Numbered from the stretch's first letter, positions 43,399 through 54,502 are shown. The stretch is DNA of 64,000 nt from Bemisia tabaci (GCF_918797505.1 NC_092798.1:12351501-12415500), one strand, 5' to 3'. Program-made: numbers and translations. Notes: generated from the letters alone by a model not told the origin.

Positions 43399-43604
43399 AA
43401 ACTATTCAGAGGAGGGGGGGAGCCAGATCACTTGGCAGCATGCAAGAGAGGGTATAAAAATCGCCGGGCACTGGCGAGCGTGCAAAATTAGGGGAAAATG
43501 ATGGGATAGGGAGCCAGAAACAAATGAAGTCTTACATTGATATGATGAGCAGGACTCGCATGGCTGGATGAGATGACGTCACGACTCGATCAGGATTCTG
43601 AATT

Positions 43605-43776
43605 GGTTGAAGAACAATGGAGCAGGAGTACTCGCGCACTTCCGACGCAAAGATTCGGTGGCGGGGAGAAAAATTTTTCTATGAAGATAAAGGTCTCTAT
43701 ATTCGCGATGAAATAGTGTCTTTGTTTCTTCGTTTTTCTTATTTTTTTTTTGAGAGAAAAAAAAAATTATTTACGT
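43605..43776 (-). repeat. Leader direct repeat, copy 1
   Basis: On the + strand: GTTGAAGAACAATGGAGCAG, CGCACTTCCGACGC, GAGAAAAATTTTTCTATGAA, TATTCGCGATGAAATAG, then TTTTTTTGAGAGAAAAAAA. Confidence 0.85.
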
Positions 43777-43778
43777 TG

Positions 43779-43930
43779 AACGTTGAATAATGGAGCAAAA
43801 GCTCAGCACTTCCGACAGCGATTCGGTCGCGGAGAGAAAAATTTCTCTAGAAAAATTAAAGTTCCTATATTCGCGATGAAATGGTTCTTTTTCTTTTTGA
43901 GAGAGAGAAAAAAAAAATTTCCGTGGAACG
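43779..43930 (-). repeat. Leader direct repeat, copy 2
   Basis: Same order of blocks as copy 1: GTTGAATAATGGAGCAAAAG, AGCACTTCCGACAG, GAGAAAAATTTCTCTAG, TATTCGCGATGAAATGG, then TTTTTGAGAGAGAGAAAAAA. Confidence 0.85.
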
Positions 43931-44003
43931 TAAGTCCGATCCCGCGATTAGGTGGGTCACACTAGGAAACTTGATACTTCGCGATGAAGCAAGTTTCCTT
44001 CGC

Positions 44004-44022
44004 GGGGCTACCAACTGCGCCA
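44004..44022 (-). other. Primer-binding site, tRNA-Ser-like
   Basis: On the element strand TGGCGCAGTTGGTAGCCCC begins with the last base of the 5' LTR. It is complementary to a tRNA 3' end of the CTGCGCCA type, as in the tRNA-Ser-primed 17.6/297 group. Confidence 0.75.
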
Positions 44023-44241
44023 GTTAAATAAGAGAGAGAACTTTGAATAAATTCATACAATTTATTACAAAAACGAAACTAAAAATCGGAAGTGAAGTGG
44101 TGACTTCCTTAGCGCGCGATGCGTAAGGTGACAGTACATTCGGTGCGGCGATCCGTATCCGGGCCGCCGGTATCTCCTGATATCGGTATCTCTTGAACTT
44201 AGACCTCATGATAACAGTATGACTCTATGGAAAATATATCA
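44022..44241 (-). repeat. Errantivirus 5' LTR
   Basis: 220 bp, about 98% identical to the 3' LTR. It contains the promoter of the element; no TATA box is evident, as is usual for errantiviruses. Confidence 0.93.
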
Positions 44242-44292
44242 CATGTAATTTCTACGAATGTCTCAAAGAATCGGGACGGTACATGGAGTGCT

Positions 44293-44794
44293 CAGGGTTG
44301 CCACAGTCAGGAAATATCGGGAAAACCGGGAAATGTCAAGAGAATTTTAAAATTTCAGGGAAAACCCGGAAATTTTAGGGAAATTGACGGAAATGTCAGG
44401 GAAAAATCATCAAATGATCTTCATTTCGATGGTGAAACTGCAGAAATGCGTATATCGGTTTGCGGCGTTGCAGACTTTCTGTCATACTTTATTGTTCATA
44501 TGGAAAACCACTTAACATTATTTATTGAGCACTTTAGATATTTTTCTTCTATATGTGAAGAATACTCCGTGAAAATTTCAAGCCACGATGTTGGTTCGGT
44601 TTCCTTTCAAAAATAAAATAAGAGCGGAGATTTTCAAACACCGCAACCGACATACGCATTTTTGCAGTTTCACCATCGATTTGCTCTCTCTAGTGGGTTT
44701 GACGTTTGCCTGAAAACTATGTCATGTCTTTTTAACAATCTGGTATTCGTTCAACTGTTAGGGAATTTTTTATTCCAAATTCTGTGACAACTCG
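44293..44794. repeat. Family D element with a nested inverted repeat
   Basis: CAGGGTTGCCACAGTCAGGA ... TTCTGTGACAACTCG; repeated TCAGGGAAAA words. AGTG lies near both ends. A family E element sits inside at 44425-44690. Confidence 0.75.
44425..44690. repeat. Family E inverted-repeat element
   Basis: ATTTCGATGGTGAAACTGCA, GAAATGCGTATATCGG and TTTGCGGCG are mirrored by CACCGCAACC, GACATACGCATTTTTGC and AGTTTCACCATCGAT. Relatives are at 52200-52300 and 52724-52980. Confidence 0.75.
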
Positions 44795-45544
44795 AGTGTT
44801 GTAGTTCCATTTCGAATTTAAATGCCAATCTTAAAGCAACAAGTTCGACTCGCCTGTTGAAAGTCATGCGCAAACAGTTTTCTCGTTTCACAGGTCCAGC
44901 TATGGGTACCATTTTTTACATACAAAAAATTAAGAGAACTGCAATGAAAATCGGAACTCACTGGTTTCACATGCTTCCTATGAAATTCGTTCACCAGAAC
45001 TTGAGTTTCGGCAGAGCCAGAAAACCAATTCTTCCCCCTAAGAGATTCCAGACCTTCTGGAATTCCTTACAATTTCCCGCTTGATTCTCCCTCACGAAAT
45101 GCTCAACCCGCGGTAGTGCGGCGATACATCTCCTTCCGGATACGTTTCCCATCCCGAACTATCCTAAAAAATGTGTAGCACATCTGTTGAGAGAGACAGT
45201 GGAGTAACACATTAGAGATGTTTTATTAATCGATTGACTGCTCGAGATTCTCTGGCCCCGGGATAACACATTGCGCTTTTTTATCACTGCCGATCGGACC
45301 CCGATTGTTGTCGGACACGCACCCCGCTGCTCGGCGCCCGTAGGTGGTCCCATTCTTGAAAATCCCCGATACGCCCGTAGTAACATCTCTCACCCCCATT
45401 GATCCCGGCCTTTGTCCCGCAGCCATTTCGCACCCACGTGTGTCCACCCGGGAAAGGAATGCCACGGCAAGTGAAAGTCGCGTCAAATCCTCGAGGCCAT
45501 GCCTCGACTTGCTCGGGGTGGGAACGACATGTGCGGAACATCTC
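44795..45544. other. No recognised gene
   Basis: Includes a moderately GC-rich segment at 45240-45500 with overlapping open frames on both strands. No motif. Confidence 0.35.
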
Positions 45545-45550
45545 TCTACT

Positions 45551-45871
45551 GCATGGTGTCTAGTATTTTATAAACCGGGAAGAACCGGGATTCATCAGGG
45601 AATGAAAATTTACCGGGAAAATCGGGAACCTCTTCTTCTCCAACCTCAATATCAACATCAGGAACATTTACTAAATTGAAATTTTGAATGTGCGTCAAAG
45701 AATTGGCTGTAAAATTATATTCATATCTGAATCTGTGGAAAATTATCTTCTTTTCCTCAAGAAAATACCGGGAAAGTGGGAGAAAATTTCCGTTTCTCAT
45801 CAGGGAATGAACTCCTGAAAATCAGGGAAAAATCAGGGAATGAGCTTTGCCACGAAAACTAGACACCATGC
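45551..45871. repeat. Family F element
   Basis: GCATGGTGTCTAGTATTTTA ... AACTAGACACCATGC. TCTACT occurs on both sides (45545-45550 and 45872-45877). Interior: CATCAGGGAATGAAA, AAAATCAGGGAAAAATCAGG. Confidence 0.82.
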
Positions 45872-45898
45872 TCTACTGGGTCAGTTGCGCTAGGCACA

Positions 45899-46211
45899 CA
45901 CGGAGATAAAAACTTTGTGCATGGGACCCGAAGTTGAGGTCATATGGATCTCCGAAGTTTTCTGATCACGCATCTGAAAACTTGAGGTCGAGCTGCCGAA
46001 GTTCGGGTCAGACATAATCTGAAGCATTTCAGTATGTAACGGAGAACTTCAGCTGTGTGACCCGAACCCTTCGGGTTACATCGAAGTACTTCAGATGTCT
46101 GACCCGAGCTTCGGCAGCAGGACCTAAAGTTTTTAGATACGTGATCCAAAAACTCCAAAGATTCATATGACCTCAACTTCGGGTCCCACGCACGAAATTT
46201 TTTTCTCCGTG
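45899..46211. repeat. 313-bp palindromic element
   Basis: CACGGAGATAAAAACTTTGT, GCATGGGACCCGAAGTTGAG, GTCATATGGATC ... GATTCATATGACCTCAACTT, CGGGTCCCACGCACGAAATT, TTTTTCTCCGTG. The arms pair over almost their full length, with the centre near CTGTGTGACCCGAAC. Confidence 0.9.
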
Positions 46212-46379
46212 CAGGATCATGTCTTCATGGTTAAAGCTTATCGATCAGCGAAACCCTCCAGGGTGGATCCCCTGGCCGCTACGCGGCCTAAGCCCCAGAG
46301 GACGGGGGAAAAAAAAATTCAAAAGTGAGAAAATGTATCGCCGCATGAAATCTTCGGTCCGCATCAGCATCTTTCAATG

Positions 46380-46480
46380 AAACAGACGTACTGCAGCAGA
46401 TTGGGTCATTTGGTCATATCTCCTCCATTAAACAGACGTATTACAGCAGATTAGGTCATCTGGCCGTATCTCCTTCCATA
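46380..46480. repeat. Tandem duplication, unit about 54 bp
   Basis: AAACAGACGTACTGCAGCAG and AAACAGACGTATTACAGCAG, each followed by ATTRGGTCATYTGG and a TATCTCCT block. Confidence 0.8.
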
Positions 46481-46522
46481 ATTGTTCAATTTAAAAACCG
46501 ATGATTTACTCGTGATCAGCTT

Positions 46523-46982
46523 AGGGGCCGTCCTTAAAATACGTAACGCTCTACGGGGGAGGGGGGCCGAGGAGAGCGTTACGCCATTTTGTTTTTACGT
46601 GCTTAACAGGATGTCTATAAGTCCAGAATTTCCGGAAAGTCCGGAAATAATACTGATTTTTTAAGGGCGGTCCAGAAGTACTGAAATTCCGCAAGAAGGT
46701 CCGGAATGTTCTTAATTTTTTGTTATTTTTGTCGCAACTTAAAATTTTTGAAATTTTTCGAATTTCGTCAAATAGAGGTACTGAAAAAGTATGGATTTTT
46801 CTGTTGGAGGAGGTACTGAATTTCTTGAGAATGTACTGTGAAAGTACTTATTTTTGACCAGCCTGTTTTAGTAGGCACCTAAAAGGGATAAGGACCTATA
46901 CGTCAGGGAAGCGTTACAAGGGGGGGGGGGGGGGGGGTGGGGGGTGTTAAAATGTGCGTCATGTAATTTAAGGACGGCCTCT
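46523..46982. repeat. Family N element interrupted by a G element
   Basis: AGGGGCCGTCCTTAAAATAC is mirrored by ATGTAATTTAAGGACGGCCT. A family G copy lies at 46607-46880. A G18 run is at 46920-46937. Confidence 0.78.
46607..46880. repeat. Family G element
   Basis: CAGGATGTCTATAAGTCCAG ... GTTTTAGTAGGCACCT, with GGGCGGTCCAGAAGTACTG and GGAGGTACTGAATTTC. The right end has lost the final G. Confidence 0.8.
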
Positions 46983-48113
46983 TGGTCAGTATTTTTCGTT
47001 AGAACATTAAATTCATCAAATTTCAAACACCTGCCAATTCCCAAAAAGATATTTTCTCAGCATGCAACCGCGGGTTGTAAGCTTCTGAGATATTGTGAGA
47101 GATATTTCAAGGCTTGTGAGCTACTGGGATGACTGAGGGTGTGATCGAAAAGCAAGTTGGAATCCAGGAGCACATCGGATGCTGTTATGTTGGTGGAAGT
47201 CGGACCGGCAGACGAGACTGCACGCAAATACAAAATCGCTTACGGCCTCGAGACAGCGTTTTTTTTGCCTCGGTGTATCGGATTTCGCGGCTCCGAAGCC
47301 CCTGCGCTCTTAAGATTTTCCTCGGCCATTGTCGAACGCTGTTTTTTTCCCTCCGCTGTTGCACCGACGTTGCTGACAAACGAATAAGATATCAGTGGCG
47401 GCGGCAGGAGCAGGAAACACTCATCTCAACTGCGGTGTTTCAAAATTTCTGCTCGCGGGAATTACCTGAAATCCCCTCGTGGCGCTCGAGAGAATATTCA
47501 GTGTTGGGTTACCTGGGACTTGGGTTATTTTGGGAATAGGGACCTCATTTAATTTTTTTTTCTTTTTTTATTTAAATTTTATTTAGTTCAGCTTGCCTTG
47601 AAAAATCTCCGCGTGCAGACGATTTATACTGCATGCTTGCGAACTGTCGTGCTGGAATTTCAGACCGACACCAGTGAACGTCAGCAGGTTGCAGCCAGTC
47701 CCTTAGTCCTGCAGCCTCCCGGGATACCATCCAACTCAATGACAGGACTCAACACTCAACTGTATCTCAACAGTCAACGGAAATTCAACAGTGGTGATCG
47801 GTAGTCTGTGATGGGTGCAAAATCCGTTGTCGTCAGATATTGCACTTGTCCCGGCCTATCGAGCGCCACCAGCCTCCACCGCATCGCCACCGTGACGTCA
47901 ACGCAGCATCCAGCGGTTCTGACACGACGTCATCTTCAACGTTGCTGTTGCTCAGCGGCACAATCTAGGTCGAGTCTAGGGCAAATTTTGTGCTCTTTCA
48001 AATTGCACTAGTCCCGGCCTGCAGTTTGACGCTCTATGCAACCCGCAACGCAGCCCAAGGATCAGTCAGCGATTTTCCTGTGATATGATAATGGAACAGG
48101 TTAAGGAGGTATT
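46983..48113. other. No recognised gene; GC-rich patch near 47820-47960
   Basis: Contains a CpG-bearing patch and open frames of up to 136 codons at 47129. None has a motif I recognise. Confidence 0.35.
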
Positions 48114-48368
48114 CTGCCGCGCTAAGGAAAAACGCCGTACATATGAACATTCGAGAGTTGCCAAATTTCCGTTGATAACATGTGTTTTTGACAACATTCA
48201 TGAATATTTATCCTTGAAATGTTCAGGTATTTTAGATTACATTGCGTACAAAATAGTTTGAAGTTTTTGGAAAATGTTATTCGCAATTTTCCCAGTAAAT
48301 TCGGTTTTTATTGGAGGAAACCTGGCAACGTTTGAAGACTATTACGGCGTTCTTCCTTAGCACGGCAG
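48114..48368. repeat. Family A MITE, complete
   Basis: CTGCCGCGCTAAGGAAAAAC ... TTCCTTAGCACGGCAG with TATT on both sides (48110-48113 and 48369-48372). Confidence 0.9.
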
Positions 48369-48372
48369 TATT

Positions 48373-50187
48373 GGAGAGTTTAGGAGAAGCCATTGAATTC
48401 TACGCAACCTTGAAAATTTGAAATTTTCAAGTTTACTATTAAAGCTAGAATTTTCTCTATCTGTCAGTAGTTTTGAATGAGTCCAATTACCTACTGTAAC
48501 CGCCTATATTCAATCTAAATAGAGCTCAAAATTCTTACTAGACCTTAATGGAATCTTAATTGCGTTAATGGAATCATTCTTATGCTTGTCTTTCTTTTTC
48601 AAAGACAGGGCGAAGACATGAAAGTGTTTGCTCTACGATTGCGGAAAGTTAGACAATCATTCAAATCTCATACCTTACCAACCCTTTTGACCTAGGTCAT
48701 CAGGCTTTTCAAGTTATTAACATTATTCAAAGAATGAACGCAAAGGATCTCAAATTTTCTGGCCTATGCTAATGTTAAGCAGTAGATATTAATGTATTCA
48801 CGTGCCTTGCGATAAGCAAAGCAGCTGTCCCGTTAATTATTGTTACTAACAATAAGATTTAGTCTTAGATCGCTAGATTTAAATCTATAACGCGCCCGTT
48901 GTTACTGTTGCGGCGTTATTTTTCATCTACCACGATTTCAGTTTAGGCAGTTGTTACATTTAAATAGCTACCCTTTCCTTTTGTTCCATCTATTTTGAAC
49001 TGCACCTATGTCACTCTTACTGAAAGTTTGAAATTCACCATCGGCCATGCCAACGTCAGAAAAAGTATCCTACTCAATTCTCTTTTTCTTTTTTTTTTCT
49101 TTTTCCCCCGTCATCCTTTTTTTCACTTACGCCCAATTGTACTTGTTGCCGATCAGCTCAGTTGATAATTTAACACTCTTTCATTTCTATTTCCTACTCA
49201 ATCATAAATAGTGTATATTTTTATCTGACATTGTTTTAATTTAGCATGAACACTCAATAAATTGCATCTCAAAGTTAGGTAACGAATTCCACACAGTACA
49301 TGTTAAATGAATTTAAAGTAAGTCTCAATGTATATTATGTTAAGCAACGCGTGTAAAGCACGCCGCAATTGTATATTATGTTCATTAATGCTCGCAATTT
49401 ATGTTTCGAAGTGTGTTTCAGCATGTTAACGTAGAATGCCACTTGATATCATTTCATATAGCGGTAGAAGCGCTTAAGGCGAAAATAGTCATCAACTGGG
49501 ATCCAACCGAAACGGAACCGTCTGGTCGACAAATAGCGTATAAGCGAAATCAAATTTTTGAAAAACATGAAAAAAAGTTACATCTTTGGTTGTTCTGTAT
49601 ACATCACATCAAAAAAGAAAAAATGATATATCCTCTCTATCGAATTAATATTTTTAATCAGGAATCAAAAATATATTTTTTGCATTTCATCCGTAACTTC
49701 GCATGATGTGGGTAACGCCCTTTCCAACCGAAGGGTTCAATTTCCCAGGCAAAACATGCGACTGAACTTTATGGAAATGTAACCGTAGTCCGATCGAGGT
49801 CCGTTAATTTCGAATAAATCTCGTGTGCGTTGTTACAAATTAACCGTCAACCCCTGTTGACTGCGTAGAGGGGTTTAGCGGGTTGGCCCTCAAACCTACC
49901 CCTCCCCCTGTGTTCAAACGAATTTAAATACGAACAACGAGGCATGCTTGTATCTGATTAGGAAGGCGATTATCGTTTATCTCGAGTGTTGAACTTAATT
50001 GTGAACTTGAGGGGCACTTGACTCCCAACAGATTTTTGCACAGCTGCTCATCGCAATCTTCATAATGCCTTGCGTATCATTGCCGAATGGCATCAGTACT
50101 TACTCGAGAACTTAGCTTTAGAGCAAGTCGTATCGTGACTGGCAGATCCGTTGAATTATAAATTCATTGTATATCCCCCAAGTTTAT
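48373..50187. other. Long AT-rich stretch, no recognised feature
   Basis: The least repeat-marked region of the window. T-rich near 49080-49110. A forward frame of 101 codons at 49401 has no recognisable motif. Confidence 0.4.
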
Positions 50188-50300
50188 CCAGGGTTGCCAT
50201 AATTTCCTCATCTTAAAATTCCCTGACTTTTTCTTGCGTTTCCCTGACTCCAAAATTTTCTAATTCCCTGACTCTCCCTGACCTTCGAACAAAATTTCCA
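50188..50300. repeat. Family D-related fragment, inverted interior
   Basis: CAGGGTTGCCATAATTTCCT then ATTCCCTGACTTT, TTTCCCTGACTCC, ATTCCCTGACTCTCCCTGAC. These are the reverse complement of the TCAGGGAA core. Confidence 0.65.
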
Positions 50301-50320
50301 TTGATTTTTTTTTTAAATAC

Positions 50321-50614
50321 CAGGGTTACCACAGTCAGAGACATCAGGAAATGTCAGGGAATTTTGATAAGTCAGGGAAAACCCTGGAAGAACTCTCAGG
50401 AAAAATGACGTTAATGTCAGGGAAAAATTGTCAACTTTAATTGCTTTCAAGAATGGGTTGGATGTTTCGAACAACGAATTTCGCCTGAAAACTACTTCGA
50501 AGTATACCTTTTCAGTCATCTGGTATATCTTTAATTATCAGAGAATCTTATAAAGAAAAATAAGTCAGGGAAACGTCGAGGGATCTCATTTTCCTAATTG
50601 TCTGTGGCAACCCT
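50321..50614. repeat. Family D element
   Basis: CAGGGTTACCACAGTCAGAG ... TCTGTGGCAACCCT, with AAATAC adjoining both ends. Confidence 0.78.
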
Positions 50615-51122
50615 AAATACGCCAACTTTCGCTAAACTTAGACAAAATTTCCTTCTATAGAGAAAAAATTATGAAAAGTGACATTCAGTAGCTGGTTAAA
50701 ACATGACTAGCCTCAAAAAGACGCAGCCAGGTGAACAGCTGGAAGATCAGTGATATGTTTGAGTGATTATAGTAGATGTGTAAGGAATTATCTGACTTTT
50801 CTTATTAATTCCTCGATTTTTCCGGATTTTCCAGACCGCCGGCAACCGTCATCCGTCTTCTCTACATGTAGGATCGTCTTGCTTTATTAGGGAAGGATCT
50901 ACTTTGAATTTTTGGGGCAGCGCGGTTTGCCTTGTTGTAGCTAGGTTGATTTTGATAAATCTTTTTTTCATTCCAAGCCGATTTAGCTTGGGTGTAACAT
51001 GTATTAGCTGTATGTTGTGATGCAATAGGCACAATCAGATTTCATCAGATTTCAGATGAGCGACCAGGAATTCTTTGTAGTCTTCTTCACTACCGATAAC
51101 TTTCAAGGCTGAGAAGCCAGAG

Positions 51123-51293
51123 GCGGATCCAGTAATTTGGCAACACCGGATTTCCTTCAAAAAGTAAAATTCATGAACCTATGCTTAGTAATCTATTGCT
51201 GTCGGAGCACCCGGCCCCTCCAAAAATCGATACATTTCCATAGGTTTAAATGGAGAAAAGACAATGTTGCCAATTTGCTGGATCCGCCAATGT
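51123..51293. repeat. Family O MITE
   Basis: GGCGGATCCAGTAATTTGGC ... TGCCAATTTGCTGGATCCGCC; a relative of 33658-33830. Confidence 0.78.
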
Positions 51294-52262
51294 GAGAAGC
51301 GCTTAATTTCCGGCTCAAAAATAAAGCATGAAAGCAGATGAGGCAACTTCTTATGGAGTCAGGCTGATTCAGCGGCGATTATTGGAAGCTGGCAACACTG
51401 TTTTAACTTCATTTCAATCTATTAAAAATATCGATTTTAGGTGAGGAAATTTGCTTTGCCAAGAATCGATTGTTGTGCGTACATCAGTTGATCATCAGTT
51501 GGGTTACAACGTTACAACGATGCCGTTTCCGAAAAATTGCCACTGGGCTGATTCTGGTCGAAACCCTCCTTTTGTGTTAAGTATGGAAACTTTCATTGTG
51601 TTTGTCGTTTCCTAAGTTAAATTTTGAAGAGGCAATGAGTCGTGGTACTTTTTTCTTCCTCTGAATGATGTTTTATTGTACATGATTGTTTGGTTTTTAA
51701 ACACGTCATTTTCTTTTTCCAATGCCCAGCTCACATGCTGGAAATGGAATTCGTGGATGTGTCGTGAAGTGGTTCTCTGAAATTTGTGCGAGTCGCGTAA
51801 TTTTCAGCAATCAATGAGAATCTGAAACTCAAAAGTTATCAGTTTTTCAGAATTAGGTTTTGGACTACAAAATTACGACAATTTATTGCAGGACAAAGAC
51901 TTCAGCAATGCGGCTTGAAGACTCAATTCTTGACTTTTCCCATCTCGCTCGACTATTTTTATCACTGTCTTCGCACAGGAAAGTGATTCTGGCTCTTAAT
52001 AGTCTTTTCTGATGAATTATACTCCAATTTTAAGAATGATTGGTGTCAAACGAATTCTATCAACAAGCACGCTTACATAGCAGATGAGGTGGCATGTTTT
52101 CGCATCGGACTATTACTTTACTAGGTCTCGACTTCGGAACAAAATTTGCCCGAGGTCAGGTCCAGTAAGAACAGTAGGAAAAGTCCCAGAATTTCCCTCG
52201 AGAAAATTCTGCGGCCAATGTGCAAAAACCGCACATCTCAGTTTGCGACGTTGTAGACTCCC

Positions 52263-52430
52263 TGTCTTGCTGCATAGTCTCCTTGAAAAACTAGTCAACT
52301 TCATGTCCTACTTCCTAGTCTCCTTGAAAAACTAGTCAACTTCCTGTCATACATCCTTGTCTCCTTGAAAAACTAGTCAGCTTCCTGTCATACTTCATAG
52401 TCTCCTTCAACAACTAGTCAACGTAATTCA
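52263..52430. repeat. Tandem array, 41-bp unit, four copies
   Basis: TAGTCTCCTTGAAAAACTAG then TCAACTTCCTGTCATACTTC recurs every 41 bp from 52275; the last copy reads CTTCAACAACTAG. It follows a family E-like segment. Confidence 0.9.
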
Positions 52431-52723
52431 TCATGCCACGCACGGTTTTCTACCGTATGAAGCACCTATTTTACATATAATTTCTCGGATAGCATATTGC
52501 ATACTCATCGAAATGAAGGAACTTTGGTGTTCCTCGTAGGCAACCACTAGAGTACCTACATACGAGTGAGTATTGCCATCTCTGTGCCGCTCTCTGATTG
52601 GTTCATCAGTTTTAGGCTATCATGGAGCTCCAAAGTTGGCCGAATGTAAACAAACCCGATCCAGAGGAACACGTATTATTAGCTGAGGAGAGTTTATTAT
52701 ACCGTTGTTCCCTCTTATTGCGA

Positions 52724-52980
52724 TGACCAAAGCATGAAACTACGTACCTCCGTTTGTGACGGTGCAGACTTCCAGTCACACTTTATTTTTGGTTCGGAGA
52801 ACTAGTGAGCATAATTTCTTCAAAACTAATTACGATTTTTCTTTCCCCATCATCAGAATATTCTATATGAATTGCTAGCTCTAAAGTTGGGTTGTCTATC
52901 CTCGAAAAAATAAAATAGAAGCGAATATTTTGAAACAACGCTATAGACATACGTGGTTTCGCTTTTTAGCCGTCGATATT
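52724..52980. repeat. Family E inverted-repeat element
   Basis: AAAGCATGAAACTACGTACC, TCCGTTTGTGACG mirrored by CGCTATAGACATACGTGG, TTTCGCTTTTTAGCC. Confidence 0.62.
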
Positions 52981-53149
52981 CAGCCCTGAAGAATCGTTGA
53001 AATTTCATGACTGATGAAATTACCCTTTTCATCAAAATGAAATTTCTTTTGGCATTATCTCGATCCTTCATACTTCTGCCTGACGTTCGACGGTTAACTT
53101 TCGCGACAGTTGTTCACTTGAGCTTTTCCAGCCCCCGCTGTCAACCCGT

Positions 53150-53450
53150 AAACCTATCAACTGGATTACTCATTGAGGCATGGGCATGGGTGGGTGAGCG
53201 CCGCCGCAGTATGCAAAAACGACGTCTCTGCCCTGACGTATCAGCAGAGGTAGGCGGTTTTTGCGGGACGGGGTGGAGCGTCGAATGTGGCGCAATAGGA
53301 GCAGCAGGGATTCAGGGACTCGACGGCGTGGTTTTCAGGGTCAGCACGCCACGTGACCGACGAGCGGAAGAAGTTGTAGTTGCTCAACCGATGGCCCTCG
53401 ATCGGGGTGTGCGGGGGTGGTTTCAGCCCTTCAGTCGCTCGGTGAGCAAC
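53150..53450. promoter_or_regulatory. GC-rich island
   Basis: CpG-bearing segment with a forward frame of 167 codons through it. No domain is recognisable. Confidence 0.25.
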
Positions 53451-53719
53451 GCCCCCGGGATAATGAACTGTTATCCCAGTAAAAACGGAAATGTATTCCA
53501 GTCTTTTTGAATTGATCGCTTCAACAAGCATCAGAGTGTGCTAGCATCAGGATTTTCCGATTCTATCAGGATTCTGAGTCAATCAGAATTTAATCCTGCA
53601 TTTTGTCTAGATCAGTTTTAGCGAGTAAAATGAACTGTCAGGATAATCAGGTTTGTATTAGACAAAAGTCGGCTGTCACATCGAATGCTGTGTTTTTTGC
53701 AATCTTTATCGTCACACAG

Positions 53720-53982
53720 CAGGGTGTCTAGCATCAGGATTTTCCCGATTCTATCAGGATTTGAGGTCAATCAGAATTCAATCCCGATTTCATCAGGGTT
53801 TGAGAAAAAAATCGGTCGTAAAATCAGGATTTGAGAAAAGTCGGCCGTCCGATCGAATTTTTTTTTGCTTTCACATACGCTCATGCAGAAATTTTAATTT
53901 TTCTCCGCAAAAAATCAGGATTTAGCAGTCAAAAACCAGGATTGCATCAGGATTTCCCAAAATGAAAAAACTAGATACCCTG
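53720..53982. repeat. Family F element with 5-bp target duplication
   Basis: CAGGGTGTCTAGCATCAGGA ... AAAAACTAGATACCCTG with CACAG on both sides (53715-53719 and 53983-53987). It lies exactly at the left end of the next element. An eroded copy of its left part precedes it near 53535-53660 (GTGCTAGCATCAGGATTTTC). Confidence 0.88.
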
Positions 53983-53984
53983 CA

Positions 53985-54502
53985 CAGGGTCGCCAGGGAA
54001 CACCGTTAAATCTCAGGCAATTTTAAAAAGTTCGGGAAAACCTCGAAATGTCCGGGAAAATGACGAAAGTGACAGGGAATAACTGTCGAGTCATCTTTAG
54101 TTGCACTGGAAAAAGTCTCTTGGATCCAGAGTCTAGGCTCCTAGAAAATTTGCCCCAAAAAATACTCTTGATTCAATTGGATTTTTGCTGAAATCAAAAG
54201 GTTTTCCGTTTATATAAATTCAGCGGCTTGACTTTCAATTCAAGGAAAACCCCGCTTGGATCGTGCGTACTTTTTCTTGTCAATTTTTTAAGAGTCTCCA
54301 TGCGATTTTTTCCCAGCGTGCTTTCAACCTAGAATGTGTTTAACGTTTCGAACCACACATTTCGTCCGTAAACTATTTCTAACTTTGTCTCTTCAACCGT
54401 CTGGCATATCTTCAATTATTGTAAGGGACTTTAACCAAAATGTGTCAGGGAAATGAGGGAAATTTCAAGGAAATTCTGTTTCTAAATTCTGTGGCAACCC
54501 TG
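53985..54502. repeat. Family D element interrupted by family B
   Basis: CAGGGTCGCCAGGGAACACC ... AATTCTGTGGCAACCCTG. The interior is split by the B hairpin at 54104-54320; joining the flanks restores the usual D order. Confidence 0.8.
54104..54320. repeat. Family B hairpin element, diverged, nested
   Basis: CACTGGAAAAAGTCTCTTGG ... TTTTTTCCCAGCGTG with more arm differences than other copies. Confidence 0.75.

Larger units (their letters stand above)
43399..44021 (-). promoter_or_regulatory. Errantivirus 5' leader
   Basis: About 620 bases between the 5' LTR and gag. It holds the primer site, two imperfect direct repeats and possible splice donors, for example AAT|GTAAGA on the element strand at about 43535. 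Leaders of this length carry packaging and splicing signals in errantiviruses; here those roles are inferred. Confidence 0.7.
36452..44241 (-). mobile_element. Errantivirus (env-bearing Ty3/gypsy LTR element), apparently complete
   Basis: A 7.8-kb element on the minus strand: 5' LTR at the right, leader, gag, pol, env, 3' LTR at the left. The flanking 4-bp duplication is CATG (36448-36451 and 44242-44245). The 220-bp LTRs differ by about two substitutions and two 1-bp indels, which implies a recent insertion. Gene order, overlapping gag/pol frames, a Gag without zinc knuckles and a baculovirus F-like Env identify it as an insect errantivirus. Members of this group can be endogenous or, in some cases, infectious between cells in the ovary. 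All three long frames are free of stops. Confidence 0.96.

Noticed and set aside
44004..44022. tRNA gene fragment (GGCGCAGTTGGTAG looks like a tRNA D-arm)
   Set aside because: The position immediately inside the 5' LTR and complementarity to a tRNA 3' end identify it as the primer-binding site.
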